Below, in pieces: positions 20,734 through 29,722 of a stretch of DNA of 64,000 nucleotides. Both the position numbers and the translations under genes were made by a program. Numbering within the stretch: position 1 is the stretch's first letter; the number at the start of each line of letters is the position of its first letter. This DNA is from Pectobacterium aroidearum (GTDB lineage: Bacteria > Pseudomonadota > Gammaproteobacteria > Enterobacterales > Enterobacteriaceae), in NCBI RefSeq assembly GCF_015689195.1, contig NZ_CP065044.1, positions 1,426,001-1,490,000 of the forward strand. The letters are read 5' to 3'. The notes beneath the pieces are model-generated. The model did no database searches. It was not told the DNA's origin and saw nothing but the letters and a program-made list of their open reading frames with translations.

Positions 20734-21019
20734 ATGGCCGCCACCCTTCGGGCTGTTGCTGACGCAACGTTAAACATTTCTCCCGGAAATTTTTTATGGC
20801 TGCCGATCGGGTCGATACCGTCATTCACGTTTCATCGCGAATAACGCGTTGCGCCGCCGCATGCTCTCTGACACAGTAATCGGCAAAAAAGAGTAACCAG
20901 AAAAAAAGAATCGCCAGCAAAACGCGTGGATGCATTTTCAGTGGAAAATGCTAAACATCGCGTTTGCGACGATTCGTCGGATGGTGAACGGGTGTGTTCG
21001 TCATCGAAAGGGAGACATC
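20734..21019 (+). other. Spacer glyA-hcaT with a perfect palindrome
   Basis: No gene is convincing here. GCATTTTC-AGTG-GAAAATGC (20932-20951) is a perfect 8-bp stem 70 bp upstream of hcaT; it could be an operator or leader hairpin. An in-frame upstream extension of hcaT to 20930 would run through it and is not supported by homology. Confidence 0.45.
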
Positions 21020-22180
21020 ATGGTTTTGCAATCGACGCGCTGGCTGGCGCTGAGCTATTTCACTTACTTTTTTTGTTATGGCGTTTTCCTGCCGTTTTGG
21101 GGCGGGTGGCTGAAAGGCGAGGGGCTGTCCGCCGAGTCGATCGGGATGCTGTTGGGGGCGGGTCTGGTGGCGCGCTTCGTCGGTAGTTTGGTCATCACGC
21201 CCAGTGTGAAAGATCCGTCCAAACTGATTACGGTATTACGTGGACTGGCGTTACTGTCACTGGCGCTGGTCGTTGGTTTTTGGCTGGGTAATGCCTGGCT
21301 GTGGCTGATGATAGTGATGATTGGGTTTAACCTGTTTTTCGCGCCGCTGGTGCCGCTGACCGATGCATTAGCGGCAACCTGGCAGCGGCAGATCGTGATG
21401 GATTATGGCAAGGTGCGGGTTTGGGGGTCGATAGCCTTCGTTATCGCCTCTGCGGCGACGGGGGAACTGGTCGCTATCTGGGGACATCCCGCGATTCTGG
21501 CGATTCTCAGTGCGGGGCTGGCTGTCATGCTGTTAGGCATGCTGCTTCGCCCCAGCGTGATGCCGCAAGCCGCAGCGTCGACGACACAGTCTGTTAGCGT
21601 GACGCCGTGGAAAACCTTGCTGACTGAGCCTGCGGTATGGCGTTTCCTGCTTTGTGTATCCCTGCTACAGGGCGCGCACGCGGCTTACTATGGTTTCAGC
21701 GTTATTTATTGGCAAGATTCGGGCTATTCTGCCTCAATTATCGGCTATCTCTGGTCATTAGGTGTGGTCGCGGAAATTGTCATCTTTACCTTCAGCCAAC
21801 GTCTGTTTCGGCGCTGGAGCGCCAGACAGCTTCTGCTGCTCTCAGCCGTGTGTGGCGTGGTGCGCTGGGGGCTAATGGGCTCGACGGTGGCTCTGCCGTG
21901 GCTGATTGTGATACAGATATTGCACTGTGGCACGTTCACCGTGTGCCACTTGGCCGCGATGCGTTTTATCGCGGCACGTTCTGGTGGTGACATTCTGCGG
22001 CTACAGGCGGTGTATTCCGCGCTGGCGATGGGGGGCAGCATCGCGGTGATGACGATGGTATCCGGTTTCCTGTTTGAGCATTTGCAGGGCGGCACGTTCT
22101 GGGTGATGGCGCTGCTGGCGGTGCCGGCACTGTTTATCCGGCCTTCTGTCAGCCACCGTGCTGCGGTCGAAAAGGTCTAA
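21020..22180 (+). CDS. hcaT: HcaT-type MFS transporter
   Basis: A 386-residue major facilitator with twelve predicted membrane segments, beginning MVLQSTRWLALSYFTYFF as in E. coli HcaT (predicted 3-phenylpropionate permease). ATG 21020 has AGGGAGA upstream, which decides the start. The catabolic hca genes are not adjacent, so the substrate here is uncertain; plant-derived phenylpropanoids are a plausible guess. Adjacent to glyA as in the enteric backbone. Confidence 0.88.
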   Translation: MVLQSTRWLALSYFTYFFCYGVFLPFWGGWLKGEGLSAESIGMLLGAGLVARFVGSLVITPSVKDPSKLITVLRGLALLSLALVVGFWLGNAWLWLMIVMIGFNLFFAPLVPLTDALAATWQRQIVMDYGKVRVWGSIAFVIASAATGELVAIWGHPAILAILSAGLAVMLLGMLLRPSVMPQAAASTTQSVSVTPWKTLLTEPAVWRFLLCVSLLQGAHAAYYGFSVIYWQDSGYSASIIGYLWSLGVVAEIVIFTFSQRLFRRWSARQLLLLSAVCGVVRWGLMGSTVALPWLIVIQILHCGTFTVCHLAAMRFIAARSGGDILRLQAVYSALAMGGSIAVMTMVSGFLFEHLQGGTFWVMALLAVPALFIRPSVSHRAAVEKV

Positions 22181-22224
22181 TAAAGTGGTATCTACTGTCA
22201 AGATAACGTAGTGTGGTAAAAATA

Positions 22225-22884
22225 ATGTTACATTATAACGCTTTGAAACGCGGGTGCGGACGGATAACGTTGCTGATGACAGGCTTGGCATTCGTCCAAC
22301 CCGTTTTCGCTCACCCACACAGTTTTATTGATATGCAGACGACAGTTGAGAGCCAGAACGACCACATCACCGGTTTACGTATGCAGTGGACGATGGATCC
22401 TATCACATCGGCCGATTTGCTGTATGACGCAGGAAAGGCGAAAACCGATTCTGAAATCTGGAAAAAGCTGGCGGCGGAAGTCATGGCTAACGTGTGGGGG
22501 CAGCACTATTTCACCGATATTTATCGTGATAATCAGCCCGTGAAATATACGCTGTTGCCAACCGAGTATCATCTTTCCCGCAAAGGCAATCAGGCGGTCC
22601 TGGAATTTGTACTGCCGTTGGCACATCCACAGCCGCTGGCCGGAAAGCCTTTACTGATTTCGACTTACGATCCTACCTATTTTGTCGATATGTCTTATCA
22701 AAATGATAAGGCGGTGAAGCTCGCGCCTGAGCTAGCCTCGCGCTGTAAAACGACACTCGTCACACCAGAACCTAACGCTGAACTGCAATCCTATGCGCTA
22801 TCGCTGGATAAGAATGATGCGCCGGATGAAGATATGGAACTGGGGAAACAGTTCGCACAGCGGGTGACATTGCAATGTCAGTGA
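22225..22884 (+). CDS. ZevA-like periplasmic protein (DUF1007)
   Basis: DUF1007-family protein of about 219 residues. The signal peptide has a basic start (KRGCGR), a hydrophobic core and cleavage at VFA-HPHSF; the mature protein starts with the His-rich HPHSFID typical of the family. It overlaps the next gene, a NicO-type permease, by 10 bp. This gene pair corresponds to zevAB, a zinc uptake system described in Haemophilus. The start is uncertain: GTG 22213, ATG 22225 and TTG 22243 are all possible; the Zur-like box at 22226-22240 argues for the downstream one. Confidence 0.8.
   Translation: MLHYNALKRGCGRITLLMTGLAFVQPVFAHPHSFIDMQTTVESQNDHITGLRMQWTMDPITSADLLYDAGKAKTDSEIWKKLAAEVMANVWGQHYFTDIYRDNQPVKYTLLPTEYHLSRKGNQAVLEFVLPLAHPQPLAGKPLLISTYDPTYFVDMSYQNDKAVKLAPELASRCKTTLVTPEPNAELQSYALSLDKNDAPDEDMELGKQFAQRVTLQCQ
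22226..22240 (+). promoter_or_regulatory. Zur-like operator at the start of the zevA-like gene
   Basis: TGTTACATTATAACG differs from the symmetric Zur core TGTTATATTATAACA at two positions, and its flanks (AA before, CTTT after) also fit the znu-type operator. It overlaps the possible ATG start at 22225, so either the true start is further downstream or the operator lies in the first codons. Confidence 0.68.
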
Positions 22885-23948
22885 ATCTCGGCTCGCTACC
22901 GCGCCAGCGCCCGTTGTTGAATCGACTGCGCGATCTGTGGCCGCTGTGGCTCTTTTTGGCGCTGCTGGCCTCGGCGCTGCATTACATCGTGGGGTACTGG
23001 CCGCAAATCCTGTTGCAAAGCGCGATCTGGCAGAAATCGCTGCATCAGCAAATGTCGCACCTGTTGCAAATGGTGGAACAGCAGCCGCATCAGGCGGGGT
23101 TGAGTCTGATGATATTCAGTCTGGTCTATGGTGTGCTCCACGCCGTTGGGCCAGGGCACGGTAAAGTGGTCATCATGACCTATCTGGCGACGCACCCGTC
23201 GAAGCTGAAAAGCAGCCTGAAGTTGACGTTCGCCGCGTCGCTGGTTCAGGGACTGATAGCGGTAGCGCTAGTGACCGTGGTTTTAGGGATCTTACAGTTA
23301 TCCAGCCGAACGTTGCACAACAGCAGTTTCTGGATGGAAAAAGGAAGCTTCGTGCTGGTCGCGGGGTTGGGGCTCTTGCTCTGTTTCCGCGCATTGAAAC
23401 AGCTGTACACCGTCCTCGTACAGCAGCCTAAACCTGCGACTATTTTGCGTGTCACCCAGCTTAACGTACCAACGGATAGACGTATGAGGCTTCGTCCGGC
23501 GTCTGTGCTTTCCCATTCTTTGCATCAGCACGACGACAACTGCGGCTGTGGGCACCGCCACCTTCCCAGCAATGAGGAGCTTGAGCGTGATAGCAGTTGG
23601 CGTACGCGCTTGATGATTGTGCTGGCGATGGGAATGCGCCCCTGTTCAGGCGCTATTCTGGTGTTGCTTTTCTCTAAAGTGATCGGCGTCTATCTGTGGG
23701 GCGTCGCCTCTGCGCTGGTGATGGCTGCCGGAACGGCGATCACGATCTCGGCGCTGGCCGTGTTGGTTTTTTACTGCCGTCGCATCGTTGAGCGTTTAGG
23801 GGCAAATCGTGCATCGCCCGTATGGCAGCGAGCGACGTTTTCTCTTCTGGCTTTTGCTGGCGGGCTGATTTTGGTTGGCTCCGGTATCCTGCTTTACCTC
23901 AGCGCACAGCCCGCGATGATGGGCGGTATTCGGCCATTCTCCGGCTAA
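22875..23948 (+). CDS. ZevB-like NicO/RcnA-family metal permease
   Basis: A 357-residue membrane protein with about seven segments. It has the NicO signature HAVGPGHGKVV (about residues 90-100) and a histidine/cysteine-rich cytoplasmic loop HQHDDNCGCGHRH (about 218-230). A second conserved block is MGMRPCSGAILVL. The family moves Ni, Co or Zn. Coupling to the DUF1007 gene and the upstream Zur-like box favour zinc. No E. coli gene is at this place. Confidence 0.82.
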   Translation: MSVNLGSLPRQRPLLNRLRDLWPLWLFLALLASALHYIVGYWPQILLQSAIWQKSLHQQMSHLLQMVEQQPHQAGLSLMIFSLVYGVLHAVGPGHGKVVIMTYLATHPSKLKSSLKLTFAASLVQGLIAVALVTVVLGILQLSSRTLHNSSFWMEKGSFVLVAGLGLLLCFRALKQLYTVLVQQPKPATILRVTQLNVPTDRRMRLRPASVLSHSLHQHDDNCGCGHRHLPSNEELERDSSWRTRLMIVLAMGMRPCSGAILVLLFSKVIGVYLWGVASALVMAAGTAITISALAVLVFYCRRIVERLGANRASPVWQRATFSLLAFAGGLILVGSGILLYLSAQPAMMGGIRPFSG

Positions 23949-24020
23949 TTTTACCTTTTATTAACGTCGCGCTAAAAACCCATTGCTTCCGATAATCACG
24001 GCAGGATATCATTTCAATAA

Positions 24021-24035
24021 TGATAACTATTATCA
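24021..24035 (+). promoter_or_regulatory. Fur box upstream of the orphan binding protein
   Basis: TGATAACTATTATCA matches the 7-1-7 Fur motif TGATAAT-N-ATTATCA at all but one position. It is about 30 bp upstream of the start codon. Confidence 0.88.
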
Positions 24036-24066
24036 TTTATAACCATAATCTCAGAAGGGAATAATA

Positions 24067-25200
24067 ATGAAGAAATGGCTGTTCTCAGTCGTTGTTCTGT
24101 TGGGGCTGAGTGCGAGCGCTATCGCTATCGCTAGCGCTAACCCGATTGTTATCGAAGACGTTAGTGGCAGGAAGGTAGAAATTAAATCCGAAGTGAAGCG
24201 GATTATTTTAGGGGAAGGTCGACAGATTTATCTGCTGGCTGCCTTTGATACTGAAGCACCGTTCCAACGTGTGGTTGGTTGGCGTGACGATCTGCCAAAA
24301 GCCGATTACGACGGCTATATGGCTTATGAAAAGAAATACCCGGAAATTAAAAAGCTGCCGACCTTCGGCGGAGCGAAGGATGGTACTTTCAACGTCGAGC
24401 AGGCGCTGACGCTGAAACCGGATTTGGTGTTGATGAATCTGGAATCAAAAGCGGCGACGGATGAAGGTAAATTGATTGAGAAACTCAATTCGCTGGGTAT
24501 TCCGGTGGTGTTTATCGATTTCCGCGAGAAGCCGTTTGAGAACGCGGAGAAAAGCATTCACATCATGGGGCAACTGGTCGGAAAACCACAGCGTGCGGAA
24601 GAGATTATTAAATTCCGTCGTGAGCAGATTGAGCTGGTTACCGATCGGTTGAAGAACTATCAGGGCCCACGTCCAAAAGTGATGATCGACCGTGCAGGCG
24701 GCTATGATGAAGAGTGCTGCATGTCATTCGGTGATGAGAACTTTGGCCGTATGGTTGAAGCCGCTGGTGGTGACAACATTGCCAAGAACATCATCCCCGG
24801 CACGTTTGGTTCGTTGAACCCAGAGCAGATTATCAGTTCCCGCCCGGATGTGGTGGTGGTGACAGGGGCTAACTGGAAAAACTATAACACGGCGAATGGC
24901 TGGGTTGGCGTTGGACCAGGTGCCGATCAGAAAGAAGCGCTGCAACGTTTGCAAAAATTGATGGAACGATCAGCCTTCAAAACGTTGCCCGTTGCGACCA
25001 ATGGTAATGCGCATGCAATCTGGCATCAGTTCTATGACAGCCCATATCAGTTTGTGGCGATTCAGGTACTAGCAAAATGGATGCACCCGGAACTGTTTAA
25101 GGATATCGATCCTGATGCGACGTTCCGTACCTTCCATGAGAAGTTCCTGCCGCTGCCGTACCAGCCAGGCTACTGGGTCACGCTGCCAGCGAAGAAATAA
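24067..25200 (+). CDS. Orphan iron-siderophore substrate-binding protein
   Basis: A 377-residue FepB/BtuF-type (cluster A-II) periplasmic binding protein with signal peptide (cleavage near ASA-NPIV). It contains the usual VKRIILG...LKPDLVL frame and a vicinal Cys pair (GGYDEECCMSF, Cys217-218). No permease or ATPase gene is attached; it is a monocistronic gene with its own Fur box and terminator. Its closest relative in the window is the binding protein at 29723-30841, which has CC at the same residue numbers and the same C-terminal block (WHQFYDSPY here, YHHFYNHPY there). It may share that transporter. Confidence 0.85.
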   Translation: MKKWLFSVVVLLGLSASAIAIASANPIVIEDVSGRKVEIKSEVKRIILGEGRQIYLLAAFDTEAPFQRVVGWRDDLPKADYDGYMAYEKKYPEIKKLPTFGGAKDGTFNVEQALTLKPDLVLMNLESKAATDEGKLIEKLNSLGIPVVFIDFREKPFENAEKSIHIMGQLVGKPQRAEEIIKFRREQIELVTDRLKNYQGPRPKVMIDRAGGYDEECCMSFGDENFGRMVEAAGGDNIAKNIIPGTFGSLNPEQIISSRPDVVVVTGANWKNYNTANGWVGVGPGADQKEALQRLQKLMERSAFKTLPVATNGNAHAIWHQFYDSPYQFVAIQVLAKWMHPELFKDIDPDATFRTFHEKFLPLPYQPGYWVTLPAKK

Positions 25201-25227
25201 CACCGTCAGGCCATAATCCCGATAATA

Positions 25228-25265
25228 AAAAAGCACTGAACCTCATCGTTCAGTGCTTTTTTTAT
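25228..25265 (+). terminator. Terminator after the orphan binding protein
   Basis: AAGCACTGAA / TTCAGTGCTT, perfect 10-bp stem with loop CCTCATCG and T-run (A-run on the other side). Confidence 0.93.
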
Positions 25266-25476
25266 GCCTTTCTCTCTCGTTCAGCTATCTATCGACAGTG
25301 GCGCTGAAGAGCAGATTTCACCGCATTTTTTGTTCTGTGAGAGATCAAAGCAAACGTTTCCCTTCCCACTTACCTGATTACAGGATCGTCAGATGTTTTT
25401 GACGATCGATTATCTTGTTTTGATAGTTGGTGGTTATTGGTTTGAGATTATTAAATGGTTTTGGCGATCAGTGCTA

Positions 25477-25503
25477 TCAAGCTGTTCGCTTCTGTGACGA
25501 TAA
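25477..25503 (+). promoter_or_regulatory. Candidate FliA (sigma-28) promoter of the chemoreceptor
   Basis: TCAAGCTG-N11-GACGATAA compares with TAAAGTTT-N11-GCCGATAA: 5/8 in the -35, 7/8 in the -10, exact spacing. It lies about 125 bp upstream of the chemoreceptor gene. The remainder of the 428-bp gap 25201-25628 shows only the terminator of the preceding gene. Confidence 0.5.
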
Positions 25504-25628
25504 TTGAGCGTGGTAAAGGAATGTCTGATTTTTGTTCAACACGCCATGTAGGCAGGACGATGTTGTTCATTCGACATACCGGAATCAGGAAAAAAAGTGC
25601 GGTATAAAAATTCAAAAATGGAGCGGTT

Positions 25629-27296
25629 ATGAATATCACGCAACGCTTGCTGCTGACGTTTTCACTAATGTCGCTAGCACTTATCTCATTAGTTATAGTC
25701 ACTTTATCATTGTTATCAGGGTTCCAGTCTCGTTTTGAATATGTTCAGGACAATGCGATTCCGAGCATCAAAGATTTAAATAGTCTGGTGGATAAAAGTA
25801 ATTCGCTGGTGCTTTTTTTGTATCGTCATCAGACCACGGATGACGATCGTAAGCTGCCCGCGATCGAACAGGACATTAATAGAACCATCGAGGAAATAAA
25901 GAACCTCAATGAGTACTACCTGATCAATGATGTCTCCAGTGAGGAAGATCGACAACTGACCAACACGGCGATTGACCTGACCAAAAAATTACAGGCGTCA
26001 CTACCTGTGTTTCTTAATGCGTCAAAGGCAAATCAAAACGAGATCGCGCTTGGCCTGTTGCAGGGAACGGGTGGACCCGGAGAAGCGGTACGTAACCTGC
26101 TCGCCAATTACCGTAAACAGTTCGATCTTAATGTTGAAATGGGCGATGCGTTGCGTCAGGTGAATAAGCGGGTCTATGAGCAAACGTGGTTTGGTCTGTT
26201 GTCCGGCACGTTACTGATCGTGTTACTGATCGGCTTTTTTGCGGTGAGAACCATTCTGGGTATTAGAAAAAGCTTGAACAATATGAGTCAAACGATGGAA
26301 AGCGTCAGCACGCATCTCGACCTGACGATTCAAGCTGACGATCGGCGTAAAGATGAAGTGGGGAATACCGCTCGTGCCTTTAATCGCCTGATGCACCGGG
26401 TATCTTCGGCGTTGGCATCAGTGAGTGCGTCATCGCAGTCGGTGAGTAGCGCGGCGACACAGATTGCCGCAGGTAATGAAGATTTGTCATCCCGTACCGA
26501 GGAACAGGCTGCTTCGCTAGAACAAACCGCCGCCAGTATGACGGAAATCAGTGAGACAGTGCGCCAGAATGCGGAGAACACGCAACAGGCCAGCCTGCTG
26601 GCGGGGAATGCCAGCCGAATTTCCATCAATAGCGCGGATTCCGTTAACACGATGCTGAATACGATGGAACATATTCGTACCAGCTCGGGCAAGATCACCG
26701 ACATTATTGCGCTTATCGAAGGGATTGCATTTCAGACCAATATTCTTGCCCTGAATGCGGCGGTAGAAGCAGCGCGCGCCGGCGAGCAGGGACGCGGTTT
26801 TGCGGTGGTGGCGGGAGAAGTTCGCACGCTGGCACAGCGGTCATCCACGGCGGCGCGTGAAATCAAGGATTTGATTGATGCTTCAAACTCGCTGGTATCG
26901 GCAGGTGTTGATCAGGCCAGCGACGTAGGGAAAAATATGTCGGCGATGAAAGACGCGATCCAGCAGGTGACGGATTTGGTGAATGAAATCGCGGCGGCGA
27001 CCGAGGAACAAAGCCGAGGTATCAGTCAGGTGCATCAGGCCGTTAACCAGATGGACGATGTGACTCAGCAAAACGCCTCATTGGTGGAGGAGGCTTCTGC
27101 GGCGTCGCAGTCGCTACAAGAGCAGGCGAGTACGCTGAGTCAGTTGGTGGGGCAGTTCATTGTAGGACAGGTACCCTCTCTGGCGCTGGCTTCCGCTTCT
27201 GCACCTGTGCTACCGGGAATATCAACGCCGCGTCTTTCTCCCGTGAGGAAAAAAGGCGTCGTCACTCAGGATGAAACGGACTGGCAGAGTTTCTGA
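25629..27296 (+). CDS. Methyl-accepting chemotaxis protein
   Basis: A 555-residue transducer. TM1 is at about 8-30, the periplasmic helical ligand domain at about 31-188 (four-helix type), TM2 at about 190-212, then HAMP and the signalling coiled coil with the conserved tip [20 protein letters not shown]. The C-terminus ends DWQSF, a CheR/CheB-docking pentapeptide of the xWxxF type (NWETF in E. coli Tsr/Tar). The ligand is unknown. It sits between two Fur-controlled binding-protein genes, which invites a link to iron-compound sensing, but nothing in the sequence proves it. RBS GGAG precedes ATG 25629. Confidence 0.95.
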   Translation: MNITQRLLLTFSLMSLALISLVIVTLSLLSGFQSRFEYVQDNAIPSIKDLNSLVDKSNSLVLFLYRHQTTDDDRKLPAIEQDINRTIEEIKNLNEYYLINDVSSEEDRQLTNTAIDLTKKLQASLPVFLNASKANQNEIALGLLQGTGGPGEAVRNLLANYRKQFDLNVEMGDALRQVNKRVYEQTWFGLLSGTLLIVLLIGFFAVRTILGIRKSLNNMSQTMESVSTHLDLTIQADDRRKDEVGNTARAFNRLMHRVSSALASVSASSQSVSSAATQIAAGNEDLSSRTEEQAASLEQTAASMTEISETVRQNAENTQQASLLAGNASRISINSADSVNTMLNTMEHIRTSSGKITDIIALIEGIAFQTNILALNAAVEAARAGEQGRGFAVVAGEVRTLAQRSSTAAREIKDLIDASNSLVSAGVDQASDVGKNMSAMKDAIQQVTDLVNEIAAATEEQSRGISQVHQAVNQMDDVTQQNASLVEEASAASQSLQEQASTLSQLVGQFIVGQVPSLALASASAPVLPGISTPRLSPVRKKGVVTQDETDWQSF

Positions 27297-27380
27297 TCCC
27301 TCAAGCCGCATGCTGTACAGTGAGACGGTATGCGGCTATAAGATCTTGACCAGTGGTGAAAAATCCAGGGGGATGACGAT

Positions 27381-27713
27381 ATGGAATCGACTGAGCACAG
27401 TGCGGAAAATTTGGGGGATTATGCGTCGTTACTGACGGAGTTCGAACATATGACCGCGTTGCTTACTCAGCTAATGAAAAGTGATTACCGCACGCTCGAT
27501 CTCTACCTCAATAATTGCCGTCACCTTATTTTGCGATTTACGGCAATTTATAAGCTGCTCGATAAACCAGAGTTCGAACATTATCTGAAGCATTATGACG
27601 CACCGTTATACTACAACGTAAACAGTGTTGGTTTGGCGCTGCGTTTGTTTGAAAACATGCTGACGAACATGCGCGATATGCTTGGCTCTGAACGCCTGTC
27701 CTGTGTTGAATAA
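27381..27713 (+). CDS. Small protein of unknown function downstream of the chemoreceptor
   Basis: A 110-residue soluble, predicted largely helical protein that I do not recognise. It has no signal peptide and no membrane segment; it is rich in Leu and aromatic residues, with Tyr/His clusters in the middle (EFEHYLKHYDAPLYYN) and one Cys near each end region. It is 84 bp after the chemoreceptor gene on the same strand, has a strong RBS (GGGGG 8 bp before ATG 27381), and its codon use is like its neighbours, so it looks real. It could be co-transcribed with the receptor and act with it; that is inference only. Confidence 0.7.
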   Translation: MESTEHSAENLGDYASLLTEFEHMTALLTQLMKSDYRTLDLYLNNCRHLILRFTAIYKLLDKPEFEHYLKHYDAPLYYNVNSVGLALRLFENMLTNMRDMLGSERLSCVE

Positions 27714-27836
27714 CGGCACCGTCAGAGTAAGCGCTGCGAGATCGCTTTGACGCGGTAAATCAAGCGTCGTAGTTCCAGATAAGCTAAGGAAGGAAGACGG
27801 TGAGGGAACTCACCGTCTGTTCATTCAACGACGGAC

Positions 27837-28637
27837 TTAGATGGTCGGTTCGCTTACCAATCCGTCGATAATCACCTGCGGAACGCCCTGTGAACAGCGC
27901 TCGATACGGCCGCGTACGCCATAGACCGCTGATAAACTTTCTGGGCTAATCACCTCGGCCGGCGCGCCATCAGCAATCAGGTTACCGTTTTGCAGCATCA
28001 GTACATGGTCGCCGTGACGCAGCGCGATATTGATGTCATGCACCACCACGACGGTGATGATGTTGCGCTTACGCGTTTCCTTGCGCACCAAATCCATGAC
28101 GTGGAACTGATAGTTCAAATCCAGCGCGCTAAGCGGTTCGTCCAGCAGGAGAAGCGAAGGTTGGCGGATCAGCGATTGCGCTAATCCGACCAGCTGTTTC
28201 TGCCCGCCTGAGAGCTGATCGAGATAGCTCAACGCCAGATGTTCAATGCCAAGCTGACGCAGCAGATTCATGACTTCATCCTGCTTTTCAGCACTGTGCA
28301 TGCCGCCGGACGCACGCTGTGCGACGATGATCGATTCCAGCACGTGCAGGTGAACGCCTGCGGGAAGGGATTGTGGCAGATAAACGACTTTTTCCGCCCG
28401 CTGAGCGAATGGTAACGTCATCAGATTGGTATCATCCAACCACAGTTCGCCTTCGGACGCATTCAGGCCCGCCATGGCGCGCAGCAGCGTGGATTTACCG
28501 CTGCCGTTGGGGCCGAGTAGCACGGTAATTTTCCCGCGCGGCAACAGGGGGACGGACAGATCGCGAATCACCTGACGCTTAGGATAACCGGCGCGAAAGT
28601 GGGAAAGGCGTAATCCAGAAGCGGTTTGCTGGTTCAT
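27837..28637 (-). CDS. ABC transporter ATPase, iron-siderophore family
   Basis: A 266-residue FepC/FecE-type ATPase. Walker A is GPNGSGKST, the signature is LSGGQKQLV, Walker B is LLLLDEPLSALD, and the switch His is in VVHDINIAL. It overlaps the permease gene stop-to-start by 4 bp (28634-28637). Third gene of the binding protein-permease-ATPase operon. Confidence 0.94.
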   Translation of the reverse strand: MNQQTASGLRLSHFRAGYPKRQVIRDLSVPLLPRGKITVLLGPNGSGKSTLLRAMAGLNASEGELWLDDTNLMTLPFAQRAEKVVYLPQSLPAGVHLHVLESIIVAQRASGGMHSAEKQDEVMNLLRQLGIEHLALSYLDQLSGGQKQLVGLAQSLIRQPSLLLLDEPLSALDLNYQFHVMDLVRKETRKRNIITVVVVHDINIALRHGDHVLMLQNGNLIADGAPAEVISPESLSAVYGVRGRIERCSQGVPQVIIDGLVSEPTI

Positions 28638-29716
28638 ACGTTTCCTCTGTGGCGCAGGATAATACTCAGGAAGAAGGGCACGCCAACCAGTGATGTGACG
28701 ATACCGACCGGGATAATGACGCCGGGGATGAGATTTTTCGAGGCAACGGACGCCATCGACAGCACCAATGCACCGGTTAAGGCACTGGCAGGTAGATAGA
28801 AGCGGTGATCTTCACCGAAAACCATACGTGCGATATGTGGAGCAACCAGACCGATAAAGCCGATGGGGCCAACAAATGCGACTGAAATGGCAGATAAAAT
28901 ACTGATGCGCAGTAGCGTCGCTAGACGCAGGCGGCGAACGTTAATGCCAAAACTCACGGCGCGATCTTCACCCAACCGCAGCGCCGTCAGTTTCCATGAA
29001 CTCATCAGCGAAATGGGCATGATGATGGCCAGAACCAGCAGCAAGATGCCCAGTTTTTCCCACGACGCGCGCGCCAGACTGCCCATCGTCCAGAACACCA
29101 GACCTTGCAGCGTGTCTTCGTTGGCGATGAACTGGAGCATGGAAACCAGCGCATTGAAAGTGAATACCAGCGCGATACCGAATAGCACAACGCCGGACGT
29201 GGCGACCTGCGTCCAGCGCGTAATTCCATCAAGCAGCAAGGCTGCCAGCAGGGCAAAGATAAAAGCGTTTGCAGAGATAAACCACTGAGCCGGAATGCCG
29301 GGGATACCGATGCCGAGGACGATAGCCAGCGCGGCGCCGAATGCGGCGGCGGAAGAAACGCCGAGCGTAAACGGACTGGCCAACGGGTTATTCAGGATGG
29401 TTTGCATTTCTGCGCCAGCCAGGCCGAGCGCCAGCCCGACAATAATCGCCATTAGCGCGTAAGGCAGACGAATGTCCCAAACGATCACGCGTGTACCGGC
29501 ATCGGCGCTGGCCGGATCGGTCAGCGTTTGCCACAGCACATCAAGCGTCAGGCCTGAAGGTCCCATCGTGAAATCCAGCAACAACGAGCCGATGATGATC
29601 AACAGCAGTATCGCCATCACACCCACGCGGCGTCGAATGATGCCGCGATAGTTGTCCATAACGGTGTTGGCATCCGCGGCAGTATTGCGGATACCCGGTT
29701 CAGTGGTCGTACTCAT
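28634..29716 (-). CDS. ABC transporter permease, FecCD family
   Basis: A 360-residue FecCD-type permease with about nine to ten membrane segments; conserved blocks include GAEMQTILNNPLASPFTLGVSS (read as GAEMQTILNNPLASP and FTLGVSSAAAFGA) and the coupling region FVGPIGFIGLVAPHIAR. A single permease gene means a homodimeric channel. It is 6 bp from the binding-protein gene. Confidence 0.94.
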   Translation of the reverse strand: MSTTTEPGIRNTAADANTVMDNYRGIIRRRVGVMAILLLIIIGSLLLDFTMGPSGLTLDVLWQTLTDPASADAGTRVIVWDIRLPYALMAIIVGLALGLAGAEMQTILNNPLASPFTLGVSSAAAFGAALAIVLGIGIPGIPAQWFISANAFIFALLAALLLDGITRWTQVATSGVVLFGIALVFTFNALVSMLQFIANEDTLQGLVFWTMGSLARASWEKLGILLLVLAIIMPISLMSSWKLTALRLGEDRAVSFGINVRRLRLATLLRISILSAISVAFVGPIGFIGLVAPHIARMVFGEDHRFYLPASALTGALVLSMASVASKNLIPGVIIPVGIVTSLVGVPFFLSIILRHRGNV

Positions 29717-29722
29717 GAAAAA

